From positions 194,980-258,979 of the forward strand of contig NZ_VZRA01000001.1 in the NCBI RefSeq assembly GCF_008802355.1: a stretch of 64,000 nt of DNA. Reading direction: 5' to 3'. Made by a program: the position numbers and the translations under genes. The first letter of the stretch is position 1. Every line of letters starts with the position of its first letter. Source of the DNA: Oryzomonas sagensis (GTDB lineage Bacteria > Desulfobacterota > Desulfuromonadia > Geobacterales > Pseudopelobacteraceae). The notes under the pieces were generated by a model. It saw only the letters and a list, made by a program, of their open reading frames with translations. It did no database searches and was not told the DNA's origin. Of the stretch, positions 14,520 through 22,574 are shown one piece after another.

Positions 14520-16726
14520 CGGAGCAGGCATCGCACGCCGACCACACCGTTTCGGCCTCGGAGGCACGCCCCCTGGTAGTGGCCGTGGCGGGCAACCCCA
14601 ACGTGGGCAAGTCCACCCTGATCAACGCCATTGCCGGCACGCGGCTCCAGGTGGGCAATTGGCCCGGCGTAACCGTGGAAAAGAAGGAGGCCCTGTTCGA
14701 GCATAACGGCCGGAAGATCCGGCTGGTTGACCTCCCCGGCACCTACTCCCTCTCCCCCTACACCCAGGAGGAGATCATCGCCCGGGATTACCTGGTGAAA
14801 GAACGGCCCGACCTGATCGTCAACGTGGTGGACGCCACCAACCTGGAACGCAACCTGTACCTGACGGTGCAACTCATGGAACTGGGCATCCCGGTGGTCA
14901 TGGCCCTAAACATCTACGACGAGGCCGAGGCCAAGGGGTATCGCTTCAACCTCCACGACATCGAGACGATGCTGGGCGTCAGCGTGGTCCCCACCTCGGC
15001 CACCCGGAGGAGCGGCCTGACGGAACTGTTGGACAAGGTGCTGGAGATGGCCGCGCAACCGGCCGACCACGCCCCGCGCATCCTCAACTACGGCGACGAC
15101 ATCGAGACCGCCGTGGCGCTGCTGGGCGATACCCTGCGCCGGGAGCATCCCGCCCTGTTCGCGTTGTACCCGGAGCGCTGGCTGCTGCTCAGGCTCATGG
15201 AGGGGGACGAACGGCTGGGCCGGGAGACCGACCTGGCCCAGGACGCCCTGCCGGAGGAGATCTTCCACCACCTGCGCCGGGGGCATGGCGAAGACCTGGA
15301 GGCGCTCATGGCCGACGCCCGCTATTCCCAGGCCGCCGGATTGGCCCGGGAGGTGCTCTTCAAGAAGGAGGAGCGCCGGGTTGAGATGACCGAGCGGATC
15401 GACCGGGTGGTGCTCAACCGCTTTCTCGGCATCCCGATCTTCCTGGCAGCCATGTGGCTGGTGTTCAAGCTGACCTTCGACCTCTCCAAACCTTTCGGCG
15501 ACTGGATCAACGACATGGCCGGCGGCCCTTTCAAACACTGGACAACGCAACTGCTGGGCCTGGTCGGTGCCCCGGACTGGACGGTTTCCCTGGCCACCGA
15601 AGGGGTCATCTCCGGGGTCGGCTTCGTGCTGGTGTTCGTCCCGGTCATCTTCATGATGATGTTCTTCATCACCTTCCTGGAGGGGAGCGGTTACATGGCG
15701 CGCGCCGCCTTTGTCATGGACCGGGCCATGCACGCCATGGGGCTCCACGGCAAATCGTTCATACCGCTTCTGCTCGGCTTCGGCTGCAACGTGCCCGGCA
15801 TCTACGCCACCCGGACCCTGGAAAACCCACGGGACAAGGTGTTGACCGCCCTCCTGATCCCGCTCATGTCCTGCGGGGCAAGGCTGCCGGTCTACGTACT
15901 CTTTGTGGGGGCCTTCTTCCCCAACAATCCGGGCACGGTGATCTGGTCCCTGTACGTACTGGGCATCGCCCTGGCCATCGTCATGGGCGTGTTCTTCAAG
16001 CGCACCCTCTTCCGGGGCGAGGCCCCCATGTTCATCATGGAGTTGCCCCCCTACCGGATGCCCTCCTTCACCAGCCTCTGCCTGCACACCTGGGAGAAGG
16101 GGAAACATTTCCTCATCAAGGCCGGTACCTACATCCTGGCGGTCTCCATCTTTGTCTGGTTCCTCCTGAACCTCCCCTGGGGGGTGGAGCACAAGAAGGA
16201 TTCCTACCTGGGACAGGCCGGGCAGGTGATGGCCCCGGTCCTGAGCCCCCTGGGATTCGGCACCTGGCAGGCGGCCTCATCCCTGATCACCGGCGTCATC
16301 GCCAAGGAGATCGTGGTCGGCACCATGGGCGAGATCTATGCCCCCAAGAAGGGGGAGCAGAAAAAACCCGAGGCGAGTTTCGGAGAAGACCTGCAGGAGA
16401 TTGCCGTCTCTTTTGGCAAGGCGGTCAAGGAATCCGCCTCCAATGTGGTCTCCACCTTCGGCGTCTCCAGCCTGGCGGCGGACGAGAAGGAGGACCGGGG
16501 TCCGCTGAAAGCCACGATTCAGCAGACCTTCACTCCCCTTTCCGCCTATGCCTTCATGGTGTTCGTCCTGCTCTACATGCCGTGCGTGGTGGTCGCCATC
16601 GCCATGCGCCAGGAGTTCGGCTCGTGGAAATGGTTCGGGGTAGCCTTTGCCTATCAGAGCGCGTTGGCCTGGGGCATGGCGATGATCGTCTACCAGGGGG
16701 GACGACTCCTGGGATGGGGGGTGTGA
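14516..16726 (+). CDS. feoB: FeoB, ferrous iron transport GTPase
   Basis: Major inner-membrane Fe(II) importer, 736 residues. The N-terminal G domain has GNPNVGKS (26-33), the switch region TVEKK, DLPG (72-75) and a G4-like NIYDEAEAKG. It is followed by the helical GDI domain and a polytopic membrane domain with two Gate motifs (GSGYMARAAFVMD; LLGFGCNVPGIYATRT; SCGARLPVYVLF). An extra hydrophilic loop (about 610-660, rich in Lys and Glu) separates the last membrane helices. The feoA-feoA-feoB order with an upstream Fur box supports iron-regulated uptake under anoxic conditions. Confidence 0.97.
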   Translation: MTEQASHADHTVSASEARPLVVAVAGNPNVGKSTLINAIAGTRLQVGNWPGVTVEKKEALFEHNGRKIRLVDLPGTYSLSPYTQEEIIARDYLVKERPDLIVNVVDATNLERNLYLTVQLMELGIPVVMALNIYDEAEAKGYRFNLHDIETMLGVSVVPTSATRRSGLTELLDKVLEMAAQPADHAPRILNYGDDIETAVALLGDTLRREHPALFALYPERWLLLRLMEGDERLGRETDLAQDALPEEIFHHLRRGHGEDLEALMADARYSQAAGLAREVLFKKEERRVEMTERIDRVVLNRFLGIPIFLAAMWLVFKLTFDLSKPFGDWINDMAGGPFKHWTTQLLGLVGAPDWTVSLATEGVISGVGFVLVFVPVIFMMMFFITFLEGSGYMARAAFVMDRAMHAMGLHGKSFIPLLLGFGCNVPGIYATRTLENPRDKVLTALLIPLMSCGARLPVYVLFVGAFFPNNPGTVIWSLYVLGIALAIVMGVFFKRTLFRGEAPMFIMELPPYRMPSFTSLCLHTWEKGKHFLIKAGTYILAVSIFVWFLLNLPWGVEHKKDSYLGQAGQVMAPVLSPLGFGTWQAASSLITGVIAKEIVVGTMGEIYAPKKGEQKKPEASFGEDLQEIAVSFGKAVKESASNVVSTFGVSSLAADEKEDRGPLKATIQQTFTPLSAYAFMVFVLLYMPCVVVAIAMRQEFGSWKWFGVAFAYQSALAWGMAMIVYQGGRLLGWGV

Positions 16727-16727
16727 C

Positions 16728-16856
16728 ATGGGAGCATTCGATATCGTGCTGATGATTGCCATACTGGCCGGCGCTGCCTGGCTGCTCTATAGTTCCCTCT
16801 GGAAGAAAAAGGGGCATTGCCCCGGTTGCGACGGCGGCGGTTGCGGCGGCAAGTGA
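16728..16856 (+). CDS. FeoB-associated Cys-rich membrane protein
   Basis: A 42-residue protein with one N-terminal membrane helix (residues 4-22), a Lys cluster (WKKKG) and a C-terminal Cys/Gly tail (His-Cys-Pro-Gly-Cys-x4-Cys-Gly-Gly). It starts one base after the feoB stop. Small proteins of this type are frequent at the end of feo operons and may act as a FeoC-like factor or iron-binding tail; function is not established here. Confidence 0.82.
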   Translation: MGAFDIVLMIAILAGAAWLLYSSLWKKKGHCPGCDGGGCGGK

Positions 16857-16979
16857 GAGCGGATGGAAGGCTGCCCGGCGGTGGGTCGCGGACGAATTCT
16901 TCCGGGAACTGTGAGCCCACAACCACGCCCTGGCGGCCATCTACCGCAGGAACGACACTATCTTCGGGTAAGCTAAATG

Positions 16980-17016
16980 CCCCTGTTTCTGCACCGGTAA
17001 CGGGCAGAAACAGGGG
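16980..17016. terminator. Hairpin between the convergent feo operon and peroxidase gene
   Basis: CCCCTGTTTCTGC (16980-16992) pairs perfectly with GCAGAAACAGGGG (17004-17016). It lies between two converging genes, so it probably ends transcription from both sides, although T-runs are weak. Confidence 0.6.
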
Positions 17017-17030
17017 AAACAGGGAAGGCG

Positions 17031-18074
17031 CTACAGCGTGGGGTGAGGTGTTGCATCGGTACTGGCCGGTAACAGCGGATAGACGATCTTGGGCTGCTTG
17101 CCGGTCAGGCTGCCAAGAAACGCGACAATGGCGCTGCTTTCCTCATCGCTGAGTTGGATGCCGAATTGGGCCGAACCCATGACGTCAACCGCCTCTTTCA
17201 GGCTCCAGACCACGCCGGAGTGAAAATAGGGGGCCGTGATGGCCACGTTGCGCAACGAAGGTGCCCGGAAGACGTACTCATCCGCCGAGGTATTGGTGAC
17301 GGCAAACCGCCCCTTATCCTTCCGCGGCATGATATTCTCGGCCGGCTTGGCCACCACGCCGAAGGGGAAATAACCGGAACCGCCCAGATTGAGGCCACCG
17401 TGGCAGGCAACACATCCCTTGTCGATGAAGAGCTTGAGCCCGGCGGTTTCCCTGGCGCCCAGGGCCTTGCGGTTCCCCTTGAGGTAGCGGTCAAAGGGGG
17501 CATCCGGCGTGACCAGGCTCGCCTCGAAGACCTCGATTGCCCGGGCCATGTTGTCGAAGGTCAGCGGCTCCTTTTCACCGGGGAAGGCTTTTTTGAAGAG
17601 TTTGACGTACTCGGGGATGCTGTTCAGGGTCTGCAACACCAGTTCAGGTGTGTTGTTCATCTCCACCGAGGCTTGCACCGGCCCCTTGGCCTGCTCGGCC
17701 AGGTCCTTGGCACGGCCGTCCCAGAACTGGGCAATATTGTAGGCGGAGTTGAGGACGGTCGGGGCGTTACGCGGCCCCTTCTGCCAGCCGTGGCCGGTGG
17801 AGGTCACCTGGAGGTCGGCTCCGCCCAATCCCGCATTATGGCAGGTGTTGCAACTGATGAGCTGGGACCGGGACAGGCGTGGATCAAAGTAAAGCTTGGC
17901 CCCCAGTTCAACTTTGGCAGGCGTGGCCGGATTGCCCTTCAGAACCGGCGGTTTGGCCGGGATCGGCTTGAAGAGGGCTTTGGCGCGGGCCTGAAGATCA
18001 TCTGCGGCAGCGGACTGGCCGGCGACGACGGCCAGCGACAGCACGAAAGCAAGCGACAGACAAATTCGTTTCAT
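17031..18074 (-). CDS. Di-haem cytochrome c peroxidase
   Basis: Periplasmic peroxidase that reduces hydrogen peroxide with electrons from c-type cytochromes. The 347-residue precursor has a Sec signal peptide (MKRICLSLAFVLSLAVVAG...SAAADD) and two haem-binding CxxCH motifs: CNTCH in the N-terminal half and CVACH in the C-terminal half, with the family segment FRAPSLRNVAITAPYFHSG. The ATG at 18074 is seven bases from AAGGAGGA; the earlier ATG at 18080 would be too close. It sits downstream of rubrerythrin and perR, forming an oxidative-stress cluster. Confidence 0.95.
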   Translation of the reverse strand: MKRICLSLAFVLSLAVVAGQSAAADDLQARAKALFKPIPAKPPVLKGNPATPAKVELGAKLYFDPRLSRSQLISCNTCHNAGLGGADLQVTSTGHGWQKGPRNAPTVLNSAYNIAQFWDGRAKDLAEQAKGPVQASVEMNNTPELVLQTLNSIPEYVKLFKKAFPGEKEPLTFDNMARAIEVFEASLVTPDAPFDRYLKGNRKALGARETAGLKLFIDKGCVACHGGLNLGGSGYFPFGVVAKPAENIMPRKDKGRFAVTNTSADEYVFRAPSLRNVAITAPYFHSGVVWSLKEAVDVMGSAQFGIQLSDEESSAIVAFLGSLTGKQPKIVYPLLPASTDATPHPTL

Positions 18075-18243
18075 GGGCATTCCTCCTTGAGTTTGGGATA
18101 AGACGTCCAATCCGACTACCGTGACAGCCCCCTCACAGAGGCGCACAGTCCACGTCAAAAAGAGCCGCCCACCGGCTTGATAACAACACGTCCGGCAGCT
18201 TCTTCGCGTCCCTTGCGCCTCGGTGAGGGGTTCTTCTGGTCGG

Positions 18244-18816
18244 TCAGTAGTTCTCGGCCAGCAGCTCGAAATGGGCCTTGGGGTGGGCACAGGCGGGGCA
18301 CAGTTCCAGGGCGGCAGGTCCTTCGTGGAGGTAACCGCAGTTGCGGCATCTCCAGACCACCGGCTCGTCCCGCCGGAAGACCCGGTCGTTCTCGATATTG
18401 GCCTGGAGGGCCCTGAAACGTTTTTCATGCTGTTTTTCGGCGACGGCGATGGCCGTGAACACGGCGGCCAGCACCGGGAACCCCTCTTCCTTGGCGATGG
18501 CGGCGAATTCCGGGTACATCTCCGTCTGTTCGTGGTGCTCTCCTTGGGCCGAGGCCAGCAGGTTTTCCGCGGTAGTCCCGACCACGCCGGCCGGAAATGC
18601 GGCAGTGATCTCCACATCGCCCCCCTCCAGAAATTTGAACAGCCGCTTGGCATGTTCCCTCTCCTGGTTGGCCGTTTCTTCGAAGATCTCGGCAATCTGC
18701 ACGTAGCCGTCCTTCTTCGCCTGTGCGGCAAAATAGGTGTAACGGTTGCGGGCCTGGCTCTCGCCGGCGAATGCGGTGAGGATGTTTTTCTCGGTGCGGG
18801 TTCCTTTTAATGACAT
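18244..18816 (-). CDS. Rubrerythrin
   Basis: Non-haem iron peroxidase of anaerobes that reduces hydrogen peroxide using NAD(P)H-derived electrons. The 190-residue protein has a ferritin-like di-iron domain with Glu/ExxH ligands (FAGESQARNRYTYFA; ANQEREHAKRL; AVAEKQHEKRF) and a C-terminal rubredoxin-like domain (WRCRNCGYLHEG...CPACAHPKAHFE). The ATG at 18816 has AAAGGAA upstream. A palindrome matching the perR operator lies about 100 bases upstream, so peroxide-responsive PerR control is likely. Confidence 0.96.
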   Translation of the reverse strand: MSLKGTRTEKNILTAFAGESQARNRYTYFAAQAKKDGYVQIAEIFEETANQEREHAKRLFKFLEGGDVEITAAFPAGVVGTTAENLLASAQGEHHEQTEMYPEFAAIAKEEGFPVLAAVFTAIAVAEKQHEKRFRALQANIENDRVFRRDEPVVWRCRNCGYLHEGPAALELCPACAHPKAHFELLAENY

Positions 18817-18913
18817 CTGTTCGGTTCCTTTCTGTGGTTGGGGTGAGTCCCTTCGAGGAAATGCCGCAGGCAATTTCAACGTGATGGGACGGTACAAAGA
18901 GCTTGGTGGCAAA

Positions 18914-18928
18914 CAGGAACGATTCCTG
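18914..18928. promoter_or_regulatory. PerR-type operator upstream of rubrerythrin
   Basis: CAGGAACGATTCCTG has 6-bp inverted arms and shares AGGAA...ATTCCT with the palindrome before perR (19392-19408). It lies between the end of perR and the start of rubrerythrin on the minus strand. Confidence 0.6.
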
Positions 18929-18949
18929 CCTGTTCGATAAAAAAACTCG

Positions 18950-19378
18950 TTAGGGCTTACGGCACTGTTTGCACAGCCCGTAGTACTCAAAACGCATATC
19001 GTGGGGGGCAAAGCCGGTGTGCTGTTCCACCACCTCGGGCGGCACGGGAACGGCGTCGGTAAAGTCCTCGATCCTTCCGCAGTTGGTGCAGATCAGGTTG
19101 AGGTGATTGGCCGTATCCATATCGTAACGGTTGTCCATGGTCTCGAACTCCAGCTCCTTGATCAGCCGGTGTTTCTTGAGCAGAGCCAGGGTATAGTACA
19201 CGGTGGACAGGCTTATGTTGGGATATTTCTCCCGCGCCGTTTTAAAGATGGTCAGGGCGGACGGATGACTCTTGTCGCGGGTAAGCACGCTTATGACCTC
19301 AAGGCGCTGTGAGGTCAGCTTCAACCCCTTTTCCCTGAGCCCCTGGATGATGTTTTTTTTGATCTGTTCCCGTTTGAT
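18950..19378 (-). CDS. perR: PerR/Fur-family peroxide-type regulator, possible ATC start
   Basis: Fur-family metal-dependent repressor, predicted to sense peroxide. It has the winged-helix region (LKLTSQRLEVISVL; NISLSTVYYTLALLKKH), the metal-binding region (TANHLNLICTNCGRIEDF) and two CxxC zinc pairs (CTNC; CKQC). The usual first helix (IKREQIKKNIIQGLREKG) is encoded upstream of the only conventional start, TTG 19324. Between the upstream stop codon and this helix there is no ATG, GTG or TTG; AGGAG sits six bases before an ATC at 19378, which may be a rare start codon. Full length from there is 142 residues; from TTG it is 124 and lacks helix 1. A palindromic operator directly upstream suggests autoregulation. 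Confidence 0.85.
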   Translation of the reverse strand: MKREQIKKNIIQGLREKGLKLTSQRLEVISVLTRDKSHPSALTIFKTAREKYPNISLSTVYYTLALLKKHRLIKELEFETMDNRYDMDTANHLNLICTNCGRIEDFTDAVPVPPEVVEQHTGFAPHDMRFEYYGLCKQCRKP

Positions 19379-19391
19379 GGCGCGCTCCTAA

Positions 19392-19408
19392 TCAGGAATC
19401 ATTCCTGA
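19392..19408. promoter_or_regulatory. PerR-type operator upstream of perR
   Basis: TCAGGAATCATTCCTGA is a perfect palindrome with 8-bp arms around one central base, located just upstream of the perR ribosome-binding site. It resembles the site before rubrerythrin at 18914-18928. Together they define a putative AGGAA-N3-TTCCT operator. Confidence 0.7.
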
Positions 19409-19533
19409 CAAAAAAACAATACGTCCTTGCGCGACGTCTGTCAAGAATCAAAATGAACGGGGCATGCGAGACACCACGGGAACGGCTCCGAAACCGACCG
19501 CCTCAGACATACGGGTAAAACAGGAGGAAGCGG

Positions 19534-20406
19534 CTACCTGATAATCTGGGCAAAATCGGCCACCGCCGTGATCCGCGCCGGACCGTGCCCGATGAAATCC
19601 CCATCGAGCTGGATCGGCTTTGCTCCACGCAGTTCGATCTCCGTGGCGGTGAGCCAGGTAAGAGCCGCATCCGGCATCGGCTGTCCCAGGAAGAGGTTGC
19701 GGATAATCGCCAGGTATCCCCTCCGATGGTTGCTCGTGACGCAGGCGATCTCAAAACCGGGGCGGAACAGGTCGCTGTCGGGCGAGAGCCTGAAGTTCCC
19801 CCCATAGCGCGAGGCGTTGCATACTACCGCCGTGTGGCAGAGACAAAGCTTCCCGTCCGCGACGATCTCCTGCATGCCCCGATCCCACCCAAGCGCCGCC
19901 CTGAGCGCCGACAGGGCGTAGGCCCCCTGCTTCAGCGCCCGTTTTTCCCCCGCCCTGACGCCGCCCACCACGGCGCCGTCCAGGCCGCTGCCCGCCATGA
20001 GTGCGAAATAGCGGCGACCCGCTTCGAACTCCAGGAGCCCCACCGAGAGCGGCCCGGTCTTGCCCGCGCATATGCGCGCGATGCCGTCCTCAAGGGAGGT
20101 GATCCCCAGTTCGGCGGCCAGGACATTGGACGTGCCCAGGGGGAGCACCGCCAGGGTCGCCGGTCCGGGGCCGAGCCCGTTCAAGACGGCGTTGAAGGTG
20201 CCGTCTCCGGCGGCCACGATGATGAAGGGATGTTCGCGTACCCGGCGGATGGCCTGGCAACAGGGGAGCGCCTCGGCGGGGTTCCTGACCGGATGGATGA
20301 CGGGGGGCAGACCGGCTCGTTTGAGGCTGTCAACCACCCGCGCAATGCGTCTGCGGCTGAAGCTGCCGGAATCGGGGTTAATGATCAGGAAAGGTGTGGT
20401 GTGCAT
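19534..20406 (-). CDS. Diacylglycerol kinase-family lipid kinase
   Basis: A 290-residue soluble lipid or sphingoid kinase-like protein (DAGK catalytic fold, YegS/BmrU type). The nucleotide-binding motif IIVAAGDGTFNAVLNGL lies near residue 65, followed by AVLPLGTSNVLAAELGI. The C-terminal half carries the second lobe ending ELRGAKPIQLDGDFIGHGPARI, the typical 'DGD/DGE' closing segment. The ATG at 20406 is preferred because the catalytic fold starts right after it (PFLIINPDSGS). Substrate is unknown. No operon partner is adjacent on the same strand. Confidence 0.88.
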   Translation of the reverse strand: MHTTPFLIINPDSGSFSRRRIARVVDSLKRAGLPPVIHPVRNPAEALPCCQAIRRVREHPFIIVAAGDGTFNAVLNGLGPGPATLAVLPLGTSNVLAAELGITSLEDGIARICAGKTGPLSVGLLEFEAGRRYFALMAGSGLDGAVVGGVRAGEKRALKQGAYALSALRAALGWDRGMQEIVADGKLCLCHTAVVCNASRYGGNFRLSPDSDLFRPGFEIACVTSNHRRGYLAIIRNLFLGQPMPDAALTWLTATEIELRGAKPIQLDGDFIGHGPARITAVADFAQIIR

Positions 20407-20590
20407 GGGCCTGGACGTTTCGCTGCCGGTCCGGCGCGGCGGACAGCAGACCTTTGGCAGAGTGAGAATCCCCCGGAGGCGGCACCCCGACCGGATGTCG
20501 CCCATGGGGTTGCCCTTGTATGATACCAAAGTCGCAGGTTATATCCAGACGTTAAATGGATTTGCGGGGTGTGCCCGGTAATCTGCCGTG

Positions 20591-20776
20591 TCAGCAGAGA
20601 CCCGCAGCGATGGAGTTGTCGATAACCACGCCCTGCGGGCTGTCGGGCAGACTCATGGGGCGGTGGCAGGCGCCGCAGTAGGCGCCGGTGTGCAGCCGCG
20701 CCCAGAGGACGAGGTTCTCCGTGTCGCACCAATCGCAGCACCAGTAGTAATAGTCTTCATCGGGTCGAATTTTCAT
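20591..20776 (-). CDS. Small zinc-ribbon-like protein
   Basis: A 61-residue protein with Cys-Cys-x2-Cys (WCCDWCDTEN) and Cys-x2-Cys (YCGACHRPM), spaced like a zinc ribbon. AAGGAG precedes the ATG at 20776 by six bases. It is rich in Tyr and Trp near the N-terminus and has no membrane segment. I do not recognise a named family. It is divergent from another small gene at 20955. Confidence 0.7.
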   Translation of the reverse strand: MKIRPDEDYYYWCCDWCDTENLVLWARLHTGAYCGACHRPMSLPDSPQGVVIDNSIAAGLC

Positions 20777-20954
20777 AACGAGTCTCCTTTGCATGTTTAT
20801 AGCAACCTACATACAGGCGGATTGTTACAGACACGTGGAAAAAGGACAACAGGTAGGCAATTTTACGGCATGACGGCCGGACAAAGGCGGGGCTTGCAGA
20901 GTGTCCCCCCGGGAGGATAAAATATAGTCAGGAAAAGAGAAAGGGGGAAGGGCC

Positions 20955-21152
20955 ATGAAAACGAAACAATACGATCAGGTCTGCTACTGGACCGAGCAGC
21001 GCGAAGAGCACGTTCCCCTCCGCAACCTGAAAAACGGGCAACTCGGCTATTCGTTCGGTTGCACCTACGAAGGTGAAACCGTCCAGGTACGGCTTGAAAA
21101 CGGTGAACTGGATTCGTGGGAGCGCAAGGAATGCGCCGAGGTCACCCACTGA
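20955..21152 (+). CDS. Small protein of unknown function
   Basis: A 65-residue acidic protein with no signal peptide or membrane segment. The sequence (YWTEQREEHVPLRNLKNG...FGCTYEGETVQVRLENGELDSW) looks like a compact beta-rich domain. GGGGGAAGGG precedes the ATG, and a strong terminator follows at 21174-21201, so it is a well-formed single-gene transcript. No function assigned. Confidence 0.7.
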   Translation: MKTKQYDQVCYWTEQREEHVPLRNLKNGQLGYSFGCTYEGETVQVRLENGELDSWERKECAEVTH

Positions 21153-21173
21153 ACACTTGGTAACGATCATCCC

Positions 21174-21201
21174 AAAGGCCTGCCGCACGGCAGGCCTTTT
21201 T
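21174..21201 (+). terminator. Intrinsic terminator
   Basis: AAAGGCCTGCCG (21174-21185) pairs with CGGCAGGCCTTT around a very short loop and is followed by T residues. It ends the small gene at 20955-21152 and, being symmetrical, may also serve the DUF512 transcript arriving from the other side. Confidence 0.9.
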
Positions 21202-21239
21202 CGCGGGCGCACTCCCCGCGGACGTGTTGCCGGCAAAGG

Positions 21240-22574
21240 TCAGGGAGATGCTGGCACAGAGTTGCCTGCACCCAAGCGGGCCATCTGCCGGAGCGCCCGG
21301 TAGCAGCCACGGGGCGTGCCGTCGAAGGTGAGCACCGGGCGGCCGAGGCGCCCCTGCAACTCCTCCAGGGACACATCGTCCAGAAACAGCCCCTCCCCCT
21401 CCTTGAGCATCACGTCCGGCACCAAGAGCCCCGCACCGATCTCCACCCCCTCAAGCGCCGCCATGATGTCGTTACCCGCCACCAGGCCGCTGACCGTCAC
21501 GCTTTCTCCGAACAGGCGGTTTTTCACCGCCAGCGGTACGATCCGGGCGCCGGTCCGCTCCTCCAACCCGGCCAGGAAGACCCCCACGAAGCCCACGGCC
21601 GAGACGCCGGTCACCACCGTGACCCGCAGGTCGCCCACCGGCCGGGCCGTTCGCAGCACCTGTGCGGCGTCCCGCTGGAACAGCGGCACCATGCCGACCC
21701 CGTTCTCTATCTGGGGGAGGTCGCCGTACTCCCGCAGCGGGGGAAACGGAACGCCTCCCTTGAGGTAAAACTCGTCGGCCAGGAAGAGGAACGGCTCGCC
21801 CAGGCGTTTTTTCACGGCCTTGGCCCGCGGCCCCCAGGTAGTGACGAAGGCCCGGGCATAATCGGTATCCACCGGCGTGAGCTGCGGCAGGCGCCCACGG
21901 TGGCGGGTCAAGCCCAACGGCACGACGGCCAGGGATTGCACCGCAGGGTAGAGTCCCGCCAGATCGTCGACGGTCCGCTCCAACTCAAGGCCATCGTTGA
22001 GGCCGGGGCAGAGCACCACCTGGGTGTGCATGCTGATGCGCGCGGCGGCCAACTCCCGCAACTGGTCGAGGATGGGGGGGATGCCCGGCCGGCCCAGCAA
22101 CCGTTCGCGCAGCGCCGGGTTGGTGGCATGGACCGAGATATAGAGCGGCGAGAGGCGCTGGTCGATGATGCGGGCCAGTTCGGGAGCTTTCAGGTTGGCC
22201 AGGGTGACGTAGTTGCCGTTGAGGAAGGAGAGGCGGTAGTCCTCGTCCTTGACGTAGAGCGGCTTGCGCAGCCCGCGGGGGAGCTGATGGACAAAGCAGA
22301 AAACGCAGTTGTTGCGGCACCGGGCCGGTTCCGGGGCCGGGAAGGTGAGCCCCAACGGCTCCCCCGGCTCCCGCTCGATCTCCAGTTCCCAGACCTCGCC
22401 GTCCGGCTTGGCGACCTCCAGCAGCAGTTCGTCGGCGACGGCGGTGTGGTAGCTGTAATCGATGATGTCCCGCAGGGGATGATTGTTGACGGCCAGGAGC
22501 CGGTCCCCCGGCTCCACCCCCATTTCATCGCTGATGGAGCCTGGCGTGACTGTTTCGACGAGAAGTCCGTTCAT
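21240..22574 (-). CDS. DUF512 radical-SAM-like protein with PDZ domain
   Basis: A 444-residue protein of the DUF512/YtlR-type family. It starts with a PDZ-like domain (residues 1-50, VTPGSISDEMGVEPGDRLLAVN), then a radical SAM-type barrel with the cluster-binding motif Cys-Arg-Asn-Asn-Cys-Val-Phe-Cys (CxxxCxxC), and ends with the DUF512 region (GVGMVPLFQRD; LTFDGTPRGCYRALRQ). The reaction catalysed is unknown. The ATG at 22574 overlaps the stop of the AI-2E-type permease gene (TGATG), so the two are coupled. Confidence 0.9.
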   Translation of the reverse strand: MNGLLVETVTPGSISDEMGVEPGDRLLAVNNHPLRDIIDYSYHTAVADELLLEVAKPDGEVWELEIEREPGEPLGLTFPAPEPARCRNNCVFCFVHQLPRGLRKPLYVKDEDYRLSFLNGNYVTLANLKAPELARIIDQRLSPLYISVHATNPALRERLLGRPGIPPILDQLRELAAARISMHTQVVLCPGLNDGLELERTVDDLAGLYPAVQSLAVVPLGLTRHRGRLPQLTPVDTDYARAFVTTWGPRAKAVKKRLGEPFLFLADEFYLKGGVPFPPLREYGDLPQIENGVGMVPLFQRDAAQVLRTARPVGDLRVTVVTGVSAVGFVGVFLAGLEERTGARIVPLAVKNRLFGESVTVSGLVAGNDIMAALEGVEIGAGLLVPDVMLKEGEGLFLDDVSLEELQGRLGRPVLTFDGTPRGCYRALRQMARLGAGNSVPASP

